64,000 nt of DNA from Mobilitalea sp. (GCA_029974875.1 JARKQP010000271.1:1-64000), one strand, 5' to 3'. Shown: positions 8,867 through 18,250, counted from the first letter of the stretch. Numbers and translations: made by a program. Notes: generated from the letters alone by a model not told the origin.

Positions 8867-9525
8867 TAGTTATCGCTCCCTTCTACTTTTGCTCCTTTAA
8901 CAGGAAGCACTTCGCCAAGATAAATCCAAACCTTAACACCTGTCTTACCATATGTGGTAGTTGCTTCTGCAAATCCATAATCGATGTCAGCACGTAAGGT
9001 CTGCAACGGGATAGTTCCTTCACTATAGAATTCAACACGAGCCATATCTGCGCCGCCAAGACGTCCTGCAACAGCAGTCTTGATACCCTTAGCACCAGAT
9101 TTCATCGTTCTGGACATTACAGATTTCATAGCTCTTCTAAAGGAAATACGGTTCTCAAGCTGGGAAGCAATGTTCTCTGCTACTAACTGAGCATTAAGAT
9201 CCGGTTTCTTGATTTCCTTGATTTCCAGGTTTAACTTCTTGTCAGTAAACTTCTGGACTTCCTTCTTTAAATTTTCGATCTCTGCACCAGCTCTGCCAAT
9301 TACTACGCCAGGCTTTGCGGTGAAGATTATTATTTTCAGGCGGTCAGATGCTCTTTCAATCTCAATCTTGGAAATTCCTGAACTGTATAACCTTTTCTTA
9401 AGGAATTTTCTGATATTGTAATCTTCAACGAGATTGTCAGCAAAATCGCTTTCCGCGTACCATTTAGAGTCCCAGTCTTTAATAATTCCGACTCTTATGC
9501 CATGAGGATTAACCTTTTGTCCCAT
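8866..9525 (-). CDS. rpsC: 30S ribosomal protein S3
   Basis: Part of the mRNA entry channel with helicase function. 219 aa: [20 protein letters not shown], the KH-domain [15 protein letters not shown], and the S3 C-terminal domain with [25 protein letters not shown] precedes the ATG. Stop overlaps the rplP start by 1 bp. Confidence 0.97.
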   Translation of the reverse strand: MGQKVNPHGIRVGIIKDWDSKWYAESDFADNLVEDYNIRKFLKKRLYSSGISKIEIERASDRLKIIIFTAKPGVVIGRAGAEIENLKKEVQKFTDKKLNLEIKEIKKPDLNAQLVAENIASQLENRISFRRAMKSVMSRTMKSGAKGIKTAVAGRLGGADMARVEFYSEGTIPLQTLRADIDYGFAEATTTYGKTGVKVWIYLGEVLPVKGAKVEGSDN

Positions 9526-9537
9526 GTGTTGCCCTCC

Positions 9538-9921
9538 TTATCTTTCATTCAGAACCACTGTAATATGACACATTCTCTTTTCGATACGGTAAGCTGTGCC
9601 TCTGGCCCTAGGTCTGATTCTTTTCATAATTGGTCCTTGGTTCGCAAAACATTCATCAATGTAAAGCTTAGAAGTATCCATATTTTTAACTTCAGCATTC
9701 GCAATTGCTGACTTCAATAATTTATCAATTACAGCGGATGCGTATCTTGGGCTGTATGCCAGGATACCAAGGGCTGTCTGTACATCCTTACCACGAATGG
9801 CGTCTAAAACGAAACAAGCCTTCTGTACAGAAATTCTTGCAAAGCTTAATTTAGCTGATGCTCTGTTATCCTTCTGCTCATTTCTTTCTCTCTTTATTTG
9901 GGATCTATGTCCTTTCGCCAT
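9538..9921 (-). CDS. rplV: 50S ribosomal protein L22
   Basis: 50S protein whose beta hairpin lines the exit tunnel and influences macrolide sensitivity. 127 aa from MAKGHRSQIKRERNEQKD at 9921, 7 bases after GGAGG; six upstream codons including the ribosome binding site itself are open but untranslated. Family core GKDVQTALGILAYSPRYA and IRPRARGTAYRI visible. Confidence 0.97.
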   Translation of the reverse strand: MAKGHRSQIKRERNEQKDNRASAKLSFARISVQKACFVLDAIRGKDVQTALGILAYSPRYASAVIDKLLKSAIANAEVKNMDTSKLYIDECFANQGPIMKRIRPRARGTAYRIEKRMCHITVVLNER

Positions 9922-9953
9922 GGATGAACCTCCTTCCATTCAATGCTACTGCA

Positions 9954-10232
9954 TTATCTTCTTGTTTTCTTTTCGTCTTTTCCGTGTCCCCTATAGGTTC
10001 TGGTAGCAACAAACTCACCAAGCTTGTGTCCAACCATATCCTCTGTCACATATACAGGCACATGTCTTCTTCCATCATGAACCGCGATTGTATGACCAAC
10101 CATCTGGGGGAAAATTGTTGAGCGGCGTGACCATGTCTTAATAACAGTCTTCTCTCCGCTTGCATTCAACGCATCTATTTTTTTCAATAAATGATCATCA
10201 GCAAATGGTCCCTTTTTAAGTGAACGAGCCAT
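9954..10232 (-). CDS. rpsS: 30S ribosomal protein S19
   Basis: 30S head protein, 92 aa, [20 protein letters not shown], with the signature [20 protein letters not shown] and C-terminal [27 protein letters not shown] lies upstream. Standard rplB-rpsS-rplV order. Confidence 0.97.
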   Translation of the reverse strand: MARSLKKGPFADDHLLKKIDALNASGEKTVIKTWSRRSTIFPQMVGHTIAVHDGRRHVPVYVTEDMVGHKLGEFVATRTYRGHGKDEKKTRR

Positions 10233-10245
10233 GTATTCTAACCTC

Positions 10246-11088
10246 CTATTTCATCGCCTTACCATCTCTTCTTCTGATGATAAGCTTATTAGATTTCTTG
10301 TTATGCTTTCTAGTCTTAAGACCGAGAGCAGGTTTACCCCAAGGAGTAACAGGGCCTGGACGGCCGATACCTGTCCTACCTTCACCACCACCGTGAGGAT
10401 GGTCATTCGGGTTCATTACAGAACCACGTACTGTAGGTCTGATACCCATGTGGCGCTTACGTCCTGCTTTACCGATGGTTATAAGCTCATGATCGATGTT
10501 GCCAACCTGACCGATGGTTGCCCTGCAGATGATTGGAACAAGTCTCATTTCACCACTCGGAAGACGAAGTGTTGCGTATTTGCCTTCCTTAGCCATAAGC
10601 TGTGCGGAGTTACCAGCCGCACGAACCAGCTGTGCACCCTTTCCAGGATACAGCTCGATGTTGTGGATCTGGGTACCTACCGGAATATTCTGAAGAGGTA
10701 AGCAGTTACCAACTTTAATTTCAGCTTTTTCGCCATTCATGATCTTGCTTCCAACAGTAAGGCCGTTAGGAGCAATGATGTAGGCTTTCTCGCCGTCAGC
10801 ATAGTTGATCAATGCGATATTCGCTGTTCTGTTAGGATCGTACTCGATGCTGGCAACAGTTCCCGGAATACCGTCTTTTCTTCTCTTGAAATCAATGATT
10901 CTATATTTTCTTCTAGAGCCACCGCCCTGGTGTCTTACCGTGATTTTACCCTGGTTGTTACGTCCTGCTTTCTTATTTAAAGAAACAACCAGTGATTTCT
11001 CAGGCTTTGATTTTGTGATTTCTGCGAAATCAGAACCAGTCATGTGTCTTCTGGAAGGTGTATATGGGTTATAGGTTTTAATTCCCAT
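10246..11088 (-). CDS. rplB: 50S ribosomal protein L2
   Basis: Essential for peptidyl-transferase activity and subunit association. 280 aa, starting [20 protein letters not shown], with [20 protein letters not shown] and the C-terminal signature [19 protein letters not shown]. Start at 11088 set by AGGAG 8 bases upstream; the six extra upstream codons overlap the ribosome binding site. Confidence 0.97.
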   Translation of the reverse strand: MGIKTYNPYTPSRRHMTGSDFAEITKSKPEKSLVVSLNKKAGRNNQGKITVRHQGGGSRRKYRIIDFKRRKDGIPGTVASIEYDPNRTANIALINYADGEKAYIIAPNGLTVGSKIMNGEKAEIKVGNCLPLQNIPVGTQIHNIELYPGKGAQLVRAAGNSAQLMAKEGKYATLRLPSGEMRLVPIICRATIGQVGNIDHELITIGKAGRKRHMGIRPTVRGSVMNPNDHPHGGGEGRTGIGRPGPVTPWGKPALGLKTRKHNKKSNKLIIRRRDGKAMK

Positions 11089-11150
11089 GATTTGCACTCC
11101 TTTCAAAACGATGTTAAATATTGTTTTCTTAACACCTTATCCCTCTATTC

Positions 11151-11450
11151 TTATAGTCCTGAGAAAATCTCGATCTCAGCACTGTCAGCTGACAGCTGAA
11201 CGATTGCTTTCTTTACCTTAGAGGTCTTACCGGAGGTAGTACCGCGTCTGCGTGTCTTTCCTCCCTGGTTAATTGTATTAACCCTCTCAACCTTAGCTCC
11301 GACAAACATCTTCTCAACAGCTTCTTTAATCTGACTCTTTGTAGCTTCCGGATGAACCGAAAAAGTATATTTCTTCTCACCCATGGTGCTCATGCTCTTT
11401 TCAGTTACGATTGGTTTAATGATGACATCATAATATTTTAAATCTGCCAT
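11151..11450 (-). CDS. rplW: 50S ribosomal protein L23
   Basis: Docking site for trigger factor and SRP at the tunnel exit. 99 aa, MADLKYYDVIIKPIVTEKSM, with ATKSQIKEAVEKMFVGAKVE. The ATG overlaps the rplD stop (TAATG), implying coupled translation. Confidence 0.96.
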   Translation of the reverse strand: MADLKYYDVIIKPIVTEKSMSTMGEKKYTFSVHPEATKSQIKEAVEKMFVGAKVERVNTINQGGKTRRRGTTSGKTSKVKKAIVQLSADSAEIEIFSGL

Positions 11451-12070
11451 TATGCGTACACCTCCTCAATCTTTGTTACAGCATCCTTAGTTAATACGAG
11501 AGTATCATACTTTAAGATGTCGTATACGTTAATGGAGTTTGATATAACGGTCCTTACCTTAGGAAGGTTTCTTGCGGAAAGCTGTACCTTTTCATTCTTC
11601 TCGCCAAGAATAACCAATGCCTTCTGTACCTTCAGGTTATCAAGAACTGCTTTCATCTTCTTTGTCTTAATTTCATCAAAGCTTAAATCATCAAGAACAT
11701 AAAATTTACTTTCATTTACTCTGGATGTTAAAGCTGATTTGATTGCAAGGGCTTTTTCCTTTTTATTCATCTTGAAGGAATAATCTCTTGGCTTTGGAGC
11801 GAATACAACGCCGCCGCCCTTCCACTGAGGGGCTCTGGTTGAACCCTGTCTAGCATGACCGGTTCCTTTTTGCCTCCAAGGCTTTCTTCCACCGCCGCGT
11901 ACTTCGGCACGGGTCTTTGCGCTCTGTGTTCCCTGACGTTTGTTTGCCAGCTGCAGCACAACTGCCTGGTGAACCAGATGTTCATTTATCTCTACTCCGA
12001 AGATTGCATCGTTAAGCTCTAATGTGCCAACTTCTTTACCTTCGATATTGTAAACTTTTACGTTTGCCAT
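11450..12070 (-). CDS. rplD: 50S ribosomal protein L4
   Basis: Tunnel-lining 50S protein; in Escherichia coli it also represses the S10 operon. 206 aa with the tunnel-loop region RAEVRGGGRKPWRQKGTGHA and QWKGGGVVFAPKPRDYSFKM. Candidate autoregulator of this operon through the 300-nt leader upstream of rpsJ (inference by analogy). Confidence 0.97.
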   Translation of the reverse strand: MANVKVYNIEGKEVGTLELNDAIFGVEINEHLVHQAVVLQLANKRQGTQSAKTRAEVRGGGRKPWRQKGTGHARQGSTRAPQWKGGGVVFAPKPRDYSFKMNKKEKALAIKSALTSRVNESKFYVLDDLSFDEIKTKKMKAVLDNLKVQKALVILGEKNEKVQLSARNLPKVRTVISNSINVYDILKYDTLVLTKDAVTKIEEVYA

Positions 12071-12095
12071 TTATGCTTCCTCCTTTCTTAAAGCT

Positions 12096-12731
12096 CTAGT
12101 TTGCTTTCTTTACTGTTTCTTTCAGCATTACTAAGGATTTCTTTGGTCCGGGTACGGCACCCTTCACAAGAATAAGGTTTTTCTCGGTATCTACTCTTAC
12201 AACCTCAAGATTCTGGACTGTGGCTCTTACCGCTCCCATATGGCCAGGCATGTGCTTACCCTTGAATACCCTGCCAGGTGTTGTTGCAGCACCATTGGAG
12301 CCTGCATGTCTGTGGTATTTGGAACCATGCTTCATAGGTCCTCTTGATAAATTGTGTCTCTTGATTGCACCTTGGAAACCTTTTCCCTTAGTTTTACCTA
12401 CTGCATCAATTCTGTCACCCTCTGCGAAGATGTCAGCCTTGATTTCCTGACCAACCTTGTAGTCAGCAGCATTCTCAAACTTGAATTCTCTAAGATGTCT
12501 TTTATTAGCAACACCTGCTTTTGCAAAGTGTCCTTTTCTCGGCTTATTAACCAGGGCTTCCCTGATATCACCAAAACCGACCTGTACTGCTGCATAGCCA
12601 TCATTGTCAACAGTTTTAACCTGTGTAACGAAAACCGGACCAGCCTGCAATACAGTTACCGGAACAAGAACTCCATTTTCACCGAAAACCTGGGTCATTC
12701 CGATTTTTGTAGCTAAAATCGCTTTTTTCAT
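12096..12731 (-). CDS. rplC: 50S ribosomal protein L3
   Basis: Early-assembly 50S protein near the peptidyl-transferase centre. 211 aa, [20 protein letters not shown], then the signature region [27 protein letters not shown] precedes the ATG. A 251-bp non-coding gap separates it from rpsJ, longer than usual for this gene pair. Confidence 0.97.
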   Translation of the reverse strand: MKKAILATKIGMTQVFGENGVLVPVTVLQAGPVFVTQVKTVDNDGYAAVQVGFGDIREALVNKPRKGHFAKAGVANKRHLREFKFENAADYKVGQEIKADIFAEGDRIDAVGKTKGKGFQGAIKRHNLSRGPMKHGSKYHRHAGSNGAATTPGRVFKGKHMPGHMGAVRATVQNLEVVRVDTEKNLILVKGAVPGPKKSLVMLKETVKKAN

Positions 12732-12982
12732 TGTCTTACCTCCTATTTAATCTACAGCGGATCGCCATGCGATATCCTGATACCGCATTTTCGTTGCGAT
12801 CATCCTAGATGGTTATATACACTCATATATGAACCCTAAGGATTTTTCTTTTCTTAGATTTGTTACTGATTTGTTACTTAATTCTGTTTGTTGCTTATTT
12901 TTGTTACTTGTCTGGGTCTTTCCTATGTCGACAATGTCCATCCATCTGATGAATGATTTCATTCCTTAATAATTACTTTGAA
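12732..12982 (-). other. Long spacer between rpsJ and rplC
   Basis: No gene is visible. Near rplC there is a short inverted repeat around ATCGC-CAT-GCGAT. The rpsJ-proximal half is, on the minus strand, A-rich and contains several diverged copies of an AAGTAACAAA-like block (about 12850-12920). It could be a structured 5' leader for rplC or remains of an insertion. No promoter of good quality was recognised. Confidence 0.4.
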
Positions 12983-13300
12983 TTACTTCGCTTTCATCTT
13001 GATGTCGATGTACACGCCTGCAGGCATTTCCAGTCTGGACAATGCATCTACAGTCTTCTGAGTAGGTGTGATGATATCGATTAATCTCTTGTGTGTTCTC
13101 TGCTCGAACTGCTCTCTGGAATCCTTGTACTTGTGAACCGCTCTCAGAATTGTCACAACTTCCTTCTTCGTAGGCAACGGAACTGGTCCGCTCACCTTAG
13201 ATCCTGTCTTCTTCACAGTATCGATGATCTTCGCAGAAGATTGATCGACTAAATGATGATCATACGCCTTTAATGTGATTCTCATTACTTGACTTGCCAT
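12983..13300 (-). CDS. rpsJ: 30S ribosomal protein S10 (NusE)
   Basis: 30S head protein that also acts with NusB in antitermination. 105 aa from [20 protein letters not shown] at 13300, preceded by AAGGAGG. Core: [20 protein letters not shown] and [14 protein letters not shown] 26-codon open extension upstream reads across the ribosome binding site and is rejected. First gene of the S10-spc operon. Confidence 0.97.
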   Translation of the reverse strand: MASQVMRITLKAYDHHLVDQSSAKIIDTVKKTGSKVSGPVPLPTKKEVVTILRAVHKYKDSREQFEQRTHKRLIDIITPTQKTVDALSRLEMPAGVYIDIKMKAK

Positions 13301-13602
13301 AAAAAAAGCCGCCTCCTTTTCGCACTTAATTTCAGTACGACAAGTGGTGACTGTACACTTATCCGTGTGTATCTTCATTTTTCATAGGAATAATCCGGCG
13401 GACCGGACTTCTACCAGCAAGTCCTTATAAGGCTTGCCGACAATATGAAGCATGATATTTTCTCACACGTTTTATCTGCCCTTGGCAGAACATATATGGT
13501 ACAGTGACTTGTCGCCAGTTTTGATAACTTGACCTTCGCTCCACGGAAAACCTGCCAGGTTTAGCAGCAACCTCACGCTTCAACGCTATCAATGTCACAA
13601 CA
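13301..13602 (-). promoter_or_regulatory. S10 operon leader RNA
   Basis: About 300 nt separate the predicted transcription start from rpsJ. The transcript can form several hairpins, including GGACTT-GCTGGTAG-AAGTCC followed by a CCGGTCCGCCGG-rich segment (about 13395-13430). Long S10 leaders are known to mediate L4-dependent feedback in other bacteria; here that role is an inference from position, length and structure. Confidence 0.55.
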
Positions 13603-13608
13603 CGAGAT

Positions 13609-13637
13609 ATTATACAATAACTTGAAAGTATTTGCAA
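13609..13637 (-). promoter_or_regulatory. Promoter of the S10-spc operon
   Basis: On the minus strand a -35 TTGCAA (13637-13632) and a perfect -10 TATAAT (13614-13609) are separated by exactly 17 bp. The upstream DNA is A/T rich (AAAAAAAATAC and similar), compatible with an UP element. No other start signal of this quality lies before rpsJ, so this probably drives the entire ribosomal protein cluster. Confidence 0.85.
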
Positions 13638-13639
13638 GT

Positions 13640-13930
13640 ATTTTTTTTCGCGTTTTTTATCATCTTTTATTTTTTTAGATTTGTTTCATTTACTCCATGG
13701 AAATCCATAGTTACCAGGTATAACTGAGGTTATTATTACTATACATTTCGATCTATATAAGTATATATACATTCCTTCTATAGGTACATTTCTTCCATGC
13801 AGACAAATTACATTATTAATCCCCTGATTATTCCCTGCAAAATATATAACCGCATTACTTCTTATTATAAGCAGGATAATTATAATTTAGTAGAATTAAT
13901 AAAATAATGTAGATTTACTTGTCATGACCA
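13640..13930. other. AT-rich intergenic DNA, no gene seen
   Basis: This stretch between the S10 promoter and the terminator of the next gene is strongly AT-rich, with no convincing open frame, RNA gene or repeat. Its S10-proximal part probably serves as upstream promoter DNA. Confidence 0.4.
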
Positions 13931-13980
13931 AAAACAAAGATCCATAAAGCTCTTGTTTCAGTTTTATGGATCTTTGTTTT
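13931..13980 (-). terminator. Intrinsic terminator after the 14006-14695 gene
   Basis: Long inverted repeat AAAACAAAGATCCATAAA / TTTATGGATCTTTGTTTT with a 13-nt loop, followed on the minus strand by a T run. It begins 25 bp beyond the stop codon of the minus-strand gene. Nearly symmetric, so it could also work on the plus strand. Confidence 0.85.
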
Positions 13981-14005
13981 GTTTTAACATTTTTCTCTAC
14001 TGTTA

Positions 14006-14695
14006 CTAATCTGCGGGATCATAGCCTGTTACTGTCCATATACCTGTTTCATCCTGACGTACCAGTCTTTCTAAGTATATATATTTTGCAACGGTATTCT
14101 CGCTATCAATTTCAGCAATTGCTTTTGCATCATCGCTCTCTATAATCTTAATATCTTCATAAGCGATGGGATAATCGCCCACTATGCCCTCCGGAGACAC
14201 TAACAGACTGGCATATACCTGTGCAACAAAGACAGGATCAAGCTTCCATGGGGAATGTCCCTCATCCACACTCTTCTGTTCATTTTCCTCTACGGTCAGA
14301 TCAACATCCGCCTTTATCTGTGGCTCTTTCTCCTGCTCCACTGCTGGAGTTACAGTTACCTTATCTTGCTTATCCGTCTGCACTTCACTCTGTGAGTTGC
14401 CTTGTGCTCCATCCTTTGTATCCGCTTGTACTTCATCCTGTGCATCAATCTGCCCGTTAACATTCACATCCGAATTGCCGGTATCACCCATATTTGCAGT
14501 CTCTTTACTCTCCACATTTTCTGACTGCTCAATTCCCGTATCTTTTGATTCAATATCTGCATTCGCTTTTTTATCAAGTGCAAATGTTAAAACTGCTGCC
14601 AATATGGCTACAGGGATAGCCAGCTGCAGCCACCTCACTAACTTTTTCTTGTTTGCTTCATTTGGCTTTTTGTTACCATTAGACTTATTATTCAT
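14006..14695 (-). CDS. Membrane-anchored hypothetical protein
   Basis: Unrecognised 229-aa protein. A basic N-terminus (NKKPNEANKKKLVRW) precedes one membrane segment (LQLAIPVAILAAVLTFAL, about residues 22-39). A long acidic, Gln/Glu/Asp/Thr-rich linker follows (about 45-150), then a folded C-terminal region of some 80 residues containing WKLDPVFVAQVYASLLVSPE and YLERLVRQDETGIWTVTGYD. The topology suggests an extracytoplasmic domain on a flexible stalk. The ATG at 14695 is 9 bases after AGGAGG. Monocistronic, with its own terminator. Confidence 0.7.
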   Translation of the reverse strand: MNNKSNGNKKPNEANKKKLVRWLQLAIPVAILAAVLTFALDKKANADIESKDTGIEQSENVESKETANMGDTGNSDVNVNGQIDAQDEVQADTKDGAQGNSQSEVQTDKQDKVTVTPAVEQEKEPQIKADVDLTVEENEQKSVDEGHSPWKLDPVFVAQVYASLLVSPEGIVGDYPIAYEDIKIIESDDAKAIAEIDSENTVAKYIYLERLVRQDETGIWTVTGYDPAD

Positions 14696-14942
14696 AATCA
14701 ATTACCTCCTATTTATAAAGTTATATCAAAAATTGTATTTATACTTTTTATAGTATTCCTTATCCTCAACCTCCCTTATCCTTCATACTAATATAGACGA
14801 AGCAGCTATTCATTCTGTTACATGATATTTTACATTTTATTTTTAAGTTGTATTTCAAACTTTACCGGTTTCTGATATAGTATAGCTATCATACACCAGC
14901 AAGACAATTCATCCGAATTCATCTGCTATGAACAGCCAGAAA
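14696..14942. other. Intergenic region upstream of the membrane-anchored protein
   Basis: No gene is visible. The minus strand near the start codon carries the ribosome binding site and a small inverted repeat ATACT-TTTTAT-AGTAT. It must contain the promoter for the 14695 gene, but no pair of -35/-10 boxes stands out. Confidence 0.35.
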
Positions 14943-14993
14943 AAGCTGAATGAAATTTAGTATGATAATCCATACCATAATTTCATTCAGCTT
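14943..14993 (-). terminator. Terminator after the RlmI-like methyltransferase
   Basis: Perfect 15-bp inverted repeat AAGCTGAATGAAATT / AATTTCATTCAGCTT with a 21-nt loop, 36 bp downstream of the minus-strand stop codon at 15029, followed on that strand by TTTTTCTGG. Fits an intrinsic terminator. Confidence 0.85.
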
Positions 14994-15028
14994 GATTTAT
15001 CAAACCCTGTAATTTCTACCAGCTTAAT

Positions 15029-15892
15029 TTATCTTTCCCAGCGTCCTGAAGCACCGCAGGGAAGAACCAGTCTATTTCCCGACACCGGAAGTCCGATTTC
15101 ATCAGAGGATACCTTCCCGCCGAATTTCCCTGCGATTTCCTCAGATAACATATAGGTTAATACTCCCGCCTGCAGCCCTGTTGTGTAGGAATTCAAGAGA
15201 AAGAACAATGGCTCCTCCGTCAACAATTGGGTACACAGCCGGATAAAGGGGTGGATGCTGTCCTCGATCTTCCAGGTCTCACCCTTTGGTCCTCTTCCAT
15301 AGGAGGGCGGATCCATAATGATGGCATCATATTTATTACCCCTCCTTATCTCCCGTTCCACGAACTTCACACAGTCATCTACGATATAACGGACCGGCGC
15401 CTCTGCAAGCCCTGAAGCAGCCGCATTCTCCTTTGCCCAGGTCACCATTCCCTTGGATGCGTCCACGTGGGTTACTGCGGCTCCGGCCTTCGCTGCCGCC
15501 AGGGTTGCACCTCCGGTATAGGCAAATAAATTAAGCACCTTTACCTGCTTATCCTTAACCCCCTGAATCTTCCCAGAAAACCAGTCCCAGTTAACTGCCT
15601 GCTCAGGGAATAATCCGGTATGCTTAAAGCTGAAGGGCTGGAGCTGGAAGGTTAAGCCCTTGTAGCTGACATTCCACTGCTTGGGCAGGTCAAAGAATTC
15701 CCACTCACCGCCGCCCTTAGAGCTCCGATGGTAATGTGCGTTCGGTTTTTTCCAGCCCTTATTGTTTTTTTCCGTGTTCCAGATCACCTGGGGATCCGGA
15801 CGCACTAATATATATTGTCCCCAGCGTTCCAATTTCTCCCCGCCGGAGGTATCAAGCACTTCATAGTCCTTCCAATCACTTGCAATCCACAT
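15029..15892 (-). CDS. Class I SAM-dependent methyltransferase, RlmI-like
   Basis: Predicted 23S rRNA or RNA cytosine methyltransferase of the RlmI/COG1092 type. The SAM-binding motif I is VLNLFAYTGGATLAAAKAGA with an acidic VDAS at motif II, and the catalytic-loop motif is DAIIMDPPSYGRGPKG. The 287-aa form starting MWIASDWKDYEVLDT is preferred to the 26-codon longer open frame, because the N-terminus then matches the family and a purine-rich GAAAGTGAGAG precedes it. It appears to lack the usual N-terminal PUA domain. Monocistronic. Confidence 0.8.
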   Translation of the reverse strand: MWIASDWKDYEVLDTSGGEKLERWGQYILVRPDPQVIWNTEKNNKGWKKPNAHYHRSSKGGGEWEFFDLPKQWNVSYKGLTFQLQPFSFKHTGLFPEQAVNWDWFSGKIQGVKDKQVKVLNLFAYTGGATLAAAKAGAAVTHVDASKGMVTWAKENAAASGLAEAPVRYIVDDCVKFVEREIRRGNKYDAIIMDPPSYGRGPKGETWKIEDSIHPFIRLCTQLLTEEPLFFLLNSYTTGLQAGVLTYMLSEEIAGKFGGKVSSDEIGLPVSGNRLVLPCGASGRWER

Positions 15893-16025
15893 AATACTCT
15901 CACTTTCCCATAAAATATTTCTCTCCCAATTATAAAGCAGGAAGTCCTCAATTACAATGCAAAGTTTCAATCGGGCAGCAGGGCTTTCTTAACGGTCTAT
16001 CACCTGTTTCTTAACAGATTTTAAC

Positions 16026-16054
16026 TTGACCTTACCGGTAAGAACGTTTAAACT
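16026..16054 (+). promoter_or_regulatory. Candidate pspA promoter with palindromic spacer
   Basis: -35 TTGACC (16026-16031), 17-bp spacer, -10 TAAACT (16049-16054). The perfect 12-bp palindrome CTTACCGGTAAG lies at 16031-16042, overlapping the -35 end, and GTTTAAAC overlaps the -10. Such placement suggests a repressor or activator site. About 190 nt of leader would precede pspA. The -10 is weak, so this is tentative. Confidence 0.4.
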
Positions 16055-16158
16055 TGTAATTGTAATGAGTCACTAATATCTGCATACACATGATATTAGA
16101 ACAAAGTTTTGATGGGAACAGTGTGAGATACAGAATATTTCACATCCGACATTGAGTG

Positions 16159-16173
16159 ATCTGACGGTCAGAT
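16159..16173. promoter_or_regulatory. 15-bp palindrome upstream of pspA
   Basis: ATCTGAC-G-GTCAGAT, a perfect inverted repeat with a single central base, 72 bp before the pspA ATG. The size and symmetry suit an operator for a dimeric regulator, or a small hairpin in the leader. Confidence 0.45.
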
Positions 16174-16244
16174 GTTCGTTAGTATCGTATTTGCAGGAAT
16201 GAACAGTAAATTAATTACCGCTTAGCCGGTAGAATGGAGGAAAT

Positions 16245-16922
16245 ATGGGTATTTTAACAAGATTCAAAGACATTATGTCCAGTAACATCAATGCACTTTT
16301 AGACAAGGCTGAGGATCCTGAGAAAATGATTGACCAATGCCTTCGCAACCTCAACTCCGATTTAGGTAAAGTAAAATCAGAAACTGCCGCAATCATGGCA
16401 GAAGAACAGAGGGCAAAAAGGGTTCTTGATGACTGCAATGAGGAAATTGCTAAGATGCAGGCTTACGCCGTGAAAGCCTTGGAGGCTGACAATGAAACGG
16501 ATGCGAGAAAATTCCTTGAGCAGAAGGCTTCTTTATCTGCGAAGCTGCCCGGTCTCCAGGAAGCCTATGACTTAGCACATGCCAATGCAACTCACATGAG
16601 GCAGATGCATGATAAATTAGTAAATGACATCAACGAACTGGAATCCCGTAAGGACATGATCAAGGGCAAGCTTGCCGTCGCCAAGACCCAGGAGAGAATT
16701 AATAAAATGGGCTCCTCTGTCGGCAGCGCCAACGATTCCATCGCAAGCTTTAAAAGATATGAAGAGATGGCTGATAAAGCCCTGGATAAGGCAAATGCAA
16801 TGGCTGAGCTGAACTCCTCTTCACAGGAACAGTCCATCGAGGATTTGACCAAGAAATACACACAGGATTCCGGCGTAGACGATGAGCTTGCCGCCCTGAA
16901 AGCCAGCTTAGGGCGTGGCTAA
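16245..16922 (+). CDS. pspA: Phage shock protein A / IM30 family
   Basis: PspA/IM30 proteins are ESCRT-III-like coiled-coil proteins that bind the inner face of damaged membranes. The 225-aa sequence starts MGILTRFKDIMSSNINALLD and continues KAEDPEKMIDQCLRNLNSD, the characteristic amphipathic helix and helix 1. A long coiled coil follows to about residue 190. GGAGG precedes the ATG. It heads a four-gene plus-strand cluster with zinc-ribbon, TPM and SPFH proteins, a setting typical for Firmicute PspA. Confidence 0.93.
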   Translation: MGILTRFKDIMSSNINALLDKAEDPEKMIDQCLRNLNSDLGKVKSETAAIMAEEQRAKRVLDDCNEEIAKMQAYAVKALEADNETDARKFLEQKASLSAKLPGLQEAYDLAHANATHMRQMHDKLVNDINELESRKDMIKGKLAVAKTQERINKMGSSVGSANDSIASFKRYEEMADKALDKANAMAELNSSSQEQSIEDLTKKYTQDSGVDDELAALKASLGRG

Positions 16923-17016
16923 GAATCCGTTCCCGGAAAATAATCCATGTGATAGGATTATCACCTATGGGTTATGCTATAAGTTGAAAAGTTAATTCAT
17001 TATGTAACTACCCTGT

Positions 17017-17058
17017 CATAAACCGGAGGAAAAGGCATGCTTGCTCCTCCGGTTTATG
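17017..17058 (+). terminator. Hairpin between pspA and the zinc-ribbon gene
   Basis: Perfect 14-bp arms CATAAACCGGAGGA / TCCTCCGGTTTATG around a 14-nt loop, about 95 bp after the pspA stop. No T run follows (GTACATAATACG), so it is more likely an mRNA-processing or partial-termination hairpin separating pspA expression from the downstream genes. Confidence 0.55.
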
Positions 17059-17104
17059 TACATAATACGAAGCTTCTAAGGGAATTTCGTATAAGGAGGA
17101 TTCT

Positions 17105-18250
17105 ATGCCCACTGTAATACATTATAAATGCCCTAACTGCGGGGCTGATATGGCCTTTGACAGCCAGAGCGGCCTTCTCCGCTGCGGGAGCTGCGGAAGA
17201 ACTGATAATATCGAGCGGATGGCAGGAAAAGACTCTTCCCATGAAACAGGTGATGTATCCTTTGACATGGATGAGGAAGACCGTAAGGCTGCTGATTCTG
17301 CTTTTGAACATGATTACCATGATCCTTCCCATGAAGATGAGCCGAGCGCCCACTCTACCTTTGGAGAAAACGAAGCTACCGAGTACCATTGCAATAACTG
17401 TGGTGCCGTACTGATTACAGATGCCCAGACCACCGCGACCACCTGCAGCTTCTGCGGGGCAGGCGTGGTCCTGGGTGACCGCCTCTCGGGAAGCCTGGCT
17501 CCTGCTAAGGTAATCCCATTTACCATCAATAAGGTGCAGGCCCAGGAAGCCTTTAAAAAATGGTGCAAAAAGGGTCTTCTGACTCCGGGAGACTTTATGA
17601 CCGCGGACCGCATCAAAAACATTACCGGCCTGTATGTCCCCTTCTGGCTATACGATTTAAACGGACGTGGCGAGGCGGAAGCCACCTGTACCAGGGTACG
17701 CACCTATACCATGGGGGACTGGATCTATACAGAAACAAAATGGTACCATGTCTACCGGAAGGTGGATTTAAATTATAACCGGGTTCCCTGTGATGCTTCA
17801 AAAAAGATGGAGGATTCCATGATGGATAAGCTGGAGCCCTTTAATTACACTAACCTGAAAGACTTTAACATGCCCTATCTGGCAGGGTATATAGCTGAAA
17901 AATACGATTTTACGGATGAACAGATACTGCCAAGGATCAAGGAGCGTGTCAGTGGCTATGTTGACAACTACCTCAGGTCCACTATTAACGGCTACAATAC
18001 CGTTAATATTAACCGCAGGGAAATTAATGTAAGGAAACGTCGGGCTGATTATACCCTGCTTCCCATTTGGATGGTCTGCTATGATTACCGTAAAACAGAG
18101 CACATCTTCGCAATGAATGGCCAGACAGGTAAAATTGTCGGAAAGCCCCCCTTAAGCAAGCAAAAGATATTCGCCTGGTTCGCCGCTATCTCTGCAGGCA
18201 GCTTCCTTATCATGCGGCTTCTTACCTTAATATTAGGAGGTGGATTCTGA
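17105..18250 (+). CDS. TFIIB-type zinc-ribbon membrane protein
   Basis: 381 aa. The N-terminus has a zinc ribbon (KCPNCGADMAF then RCGSCGR, residues 8-32). An acidic linker follows, then a second ribbon (YHCNNCGAVLITDAQTTATT with CSFCGAG, about 97-122). The central domain contains FTINKVQAQEAFKKWCKKG, GLYVPFWLYDLNGRGEA and a conserved LLPIWMVCYDYRKTEHIFAM strand. One hydrophobic segment near the C-terminus (FAWFAAISAGSFLIMRLLTL) probably anchors it with the ribbons in the cytoplasm. Its stop overlaps the start of the next gene (TGATG). The family often accompanies PspA and TPM proteins; exact function is unknown. Confidence 0.8.
   Translation: MPTVIHYKCPNCGADMAFDSQSGLLRCGSCGRTDNIERMAGKDSSHETGDVSFDMDEEDRKAADSAFEHDYHDPSHEDEPSAHSTFGENEATEYHCNNCGAVLITDAQTTATTCSFCGAGVVLGDRLSGSLAPAKVIPFTINKVQAQEAFKKWCKKGLLTPGDFMTADRIKNITGLYVPFWLYDLNGRGEAEATCTRVRTYTMGDWIYTETKWYHVYRKVDLNYNRVPCDASKKMEDSMMDKLEPFNYTNLKDFNMPYLAGYIAEKYDFTDEQILPRIKERVSGYVDNYLRSTINGYNTVNINRREINVRKRRADYTLLPIWMVCYDYRKTEHIFAMNGQTGKIVGKPPLSKQKIFAWFAAISAGSFLIMRLLTLILGGGF

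Larger units (their letters stand above)
15893..16244. other. Divergent promoter region between methyltransferase and pspA
   Basis: This 352-bp region separates divergent genes. Palindromes at 16031-16042 and 16159-16173 and one plausible plus-strand promoter are listed separately. No coding potential or RNA gene is recognised in the remainder. Confidence 0.5.
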
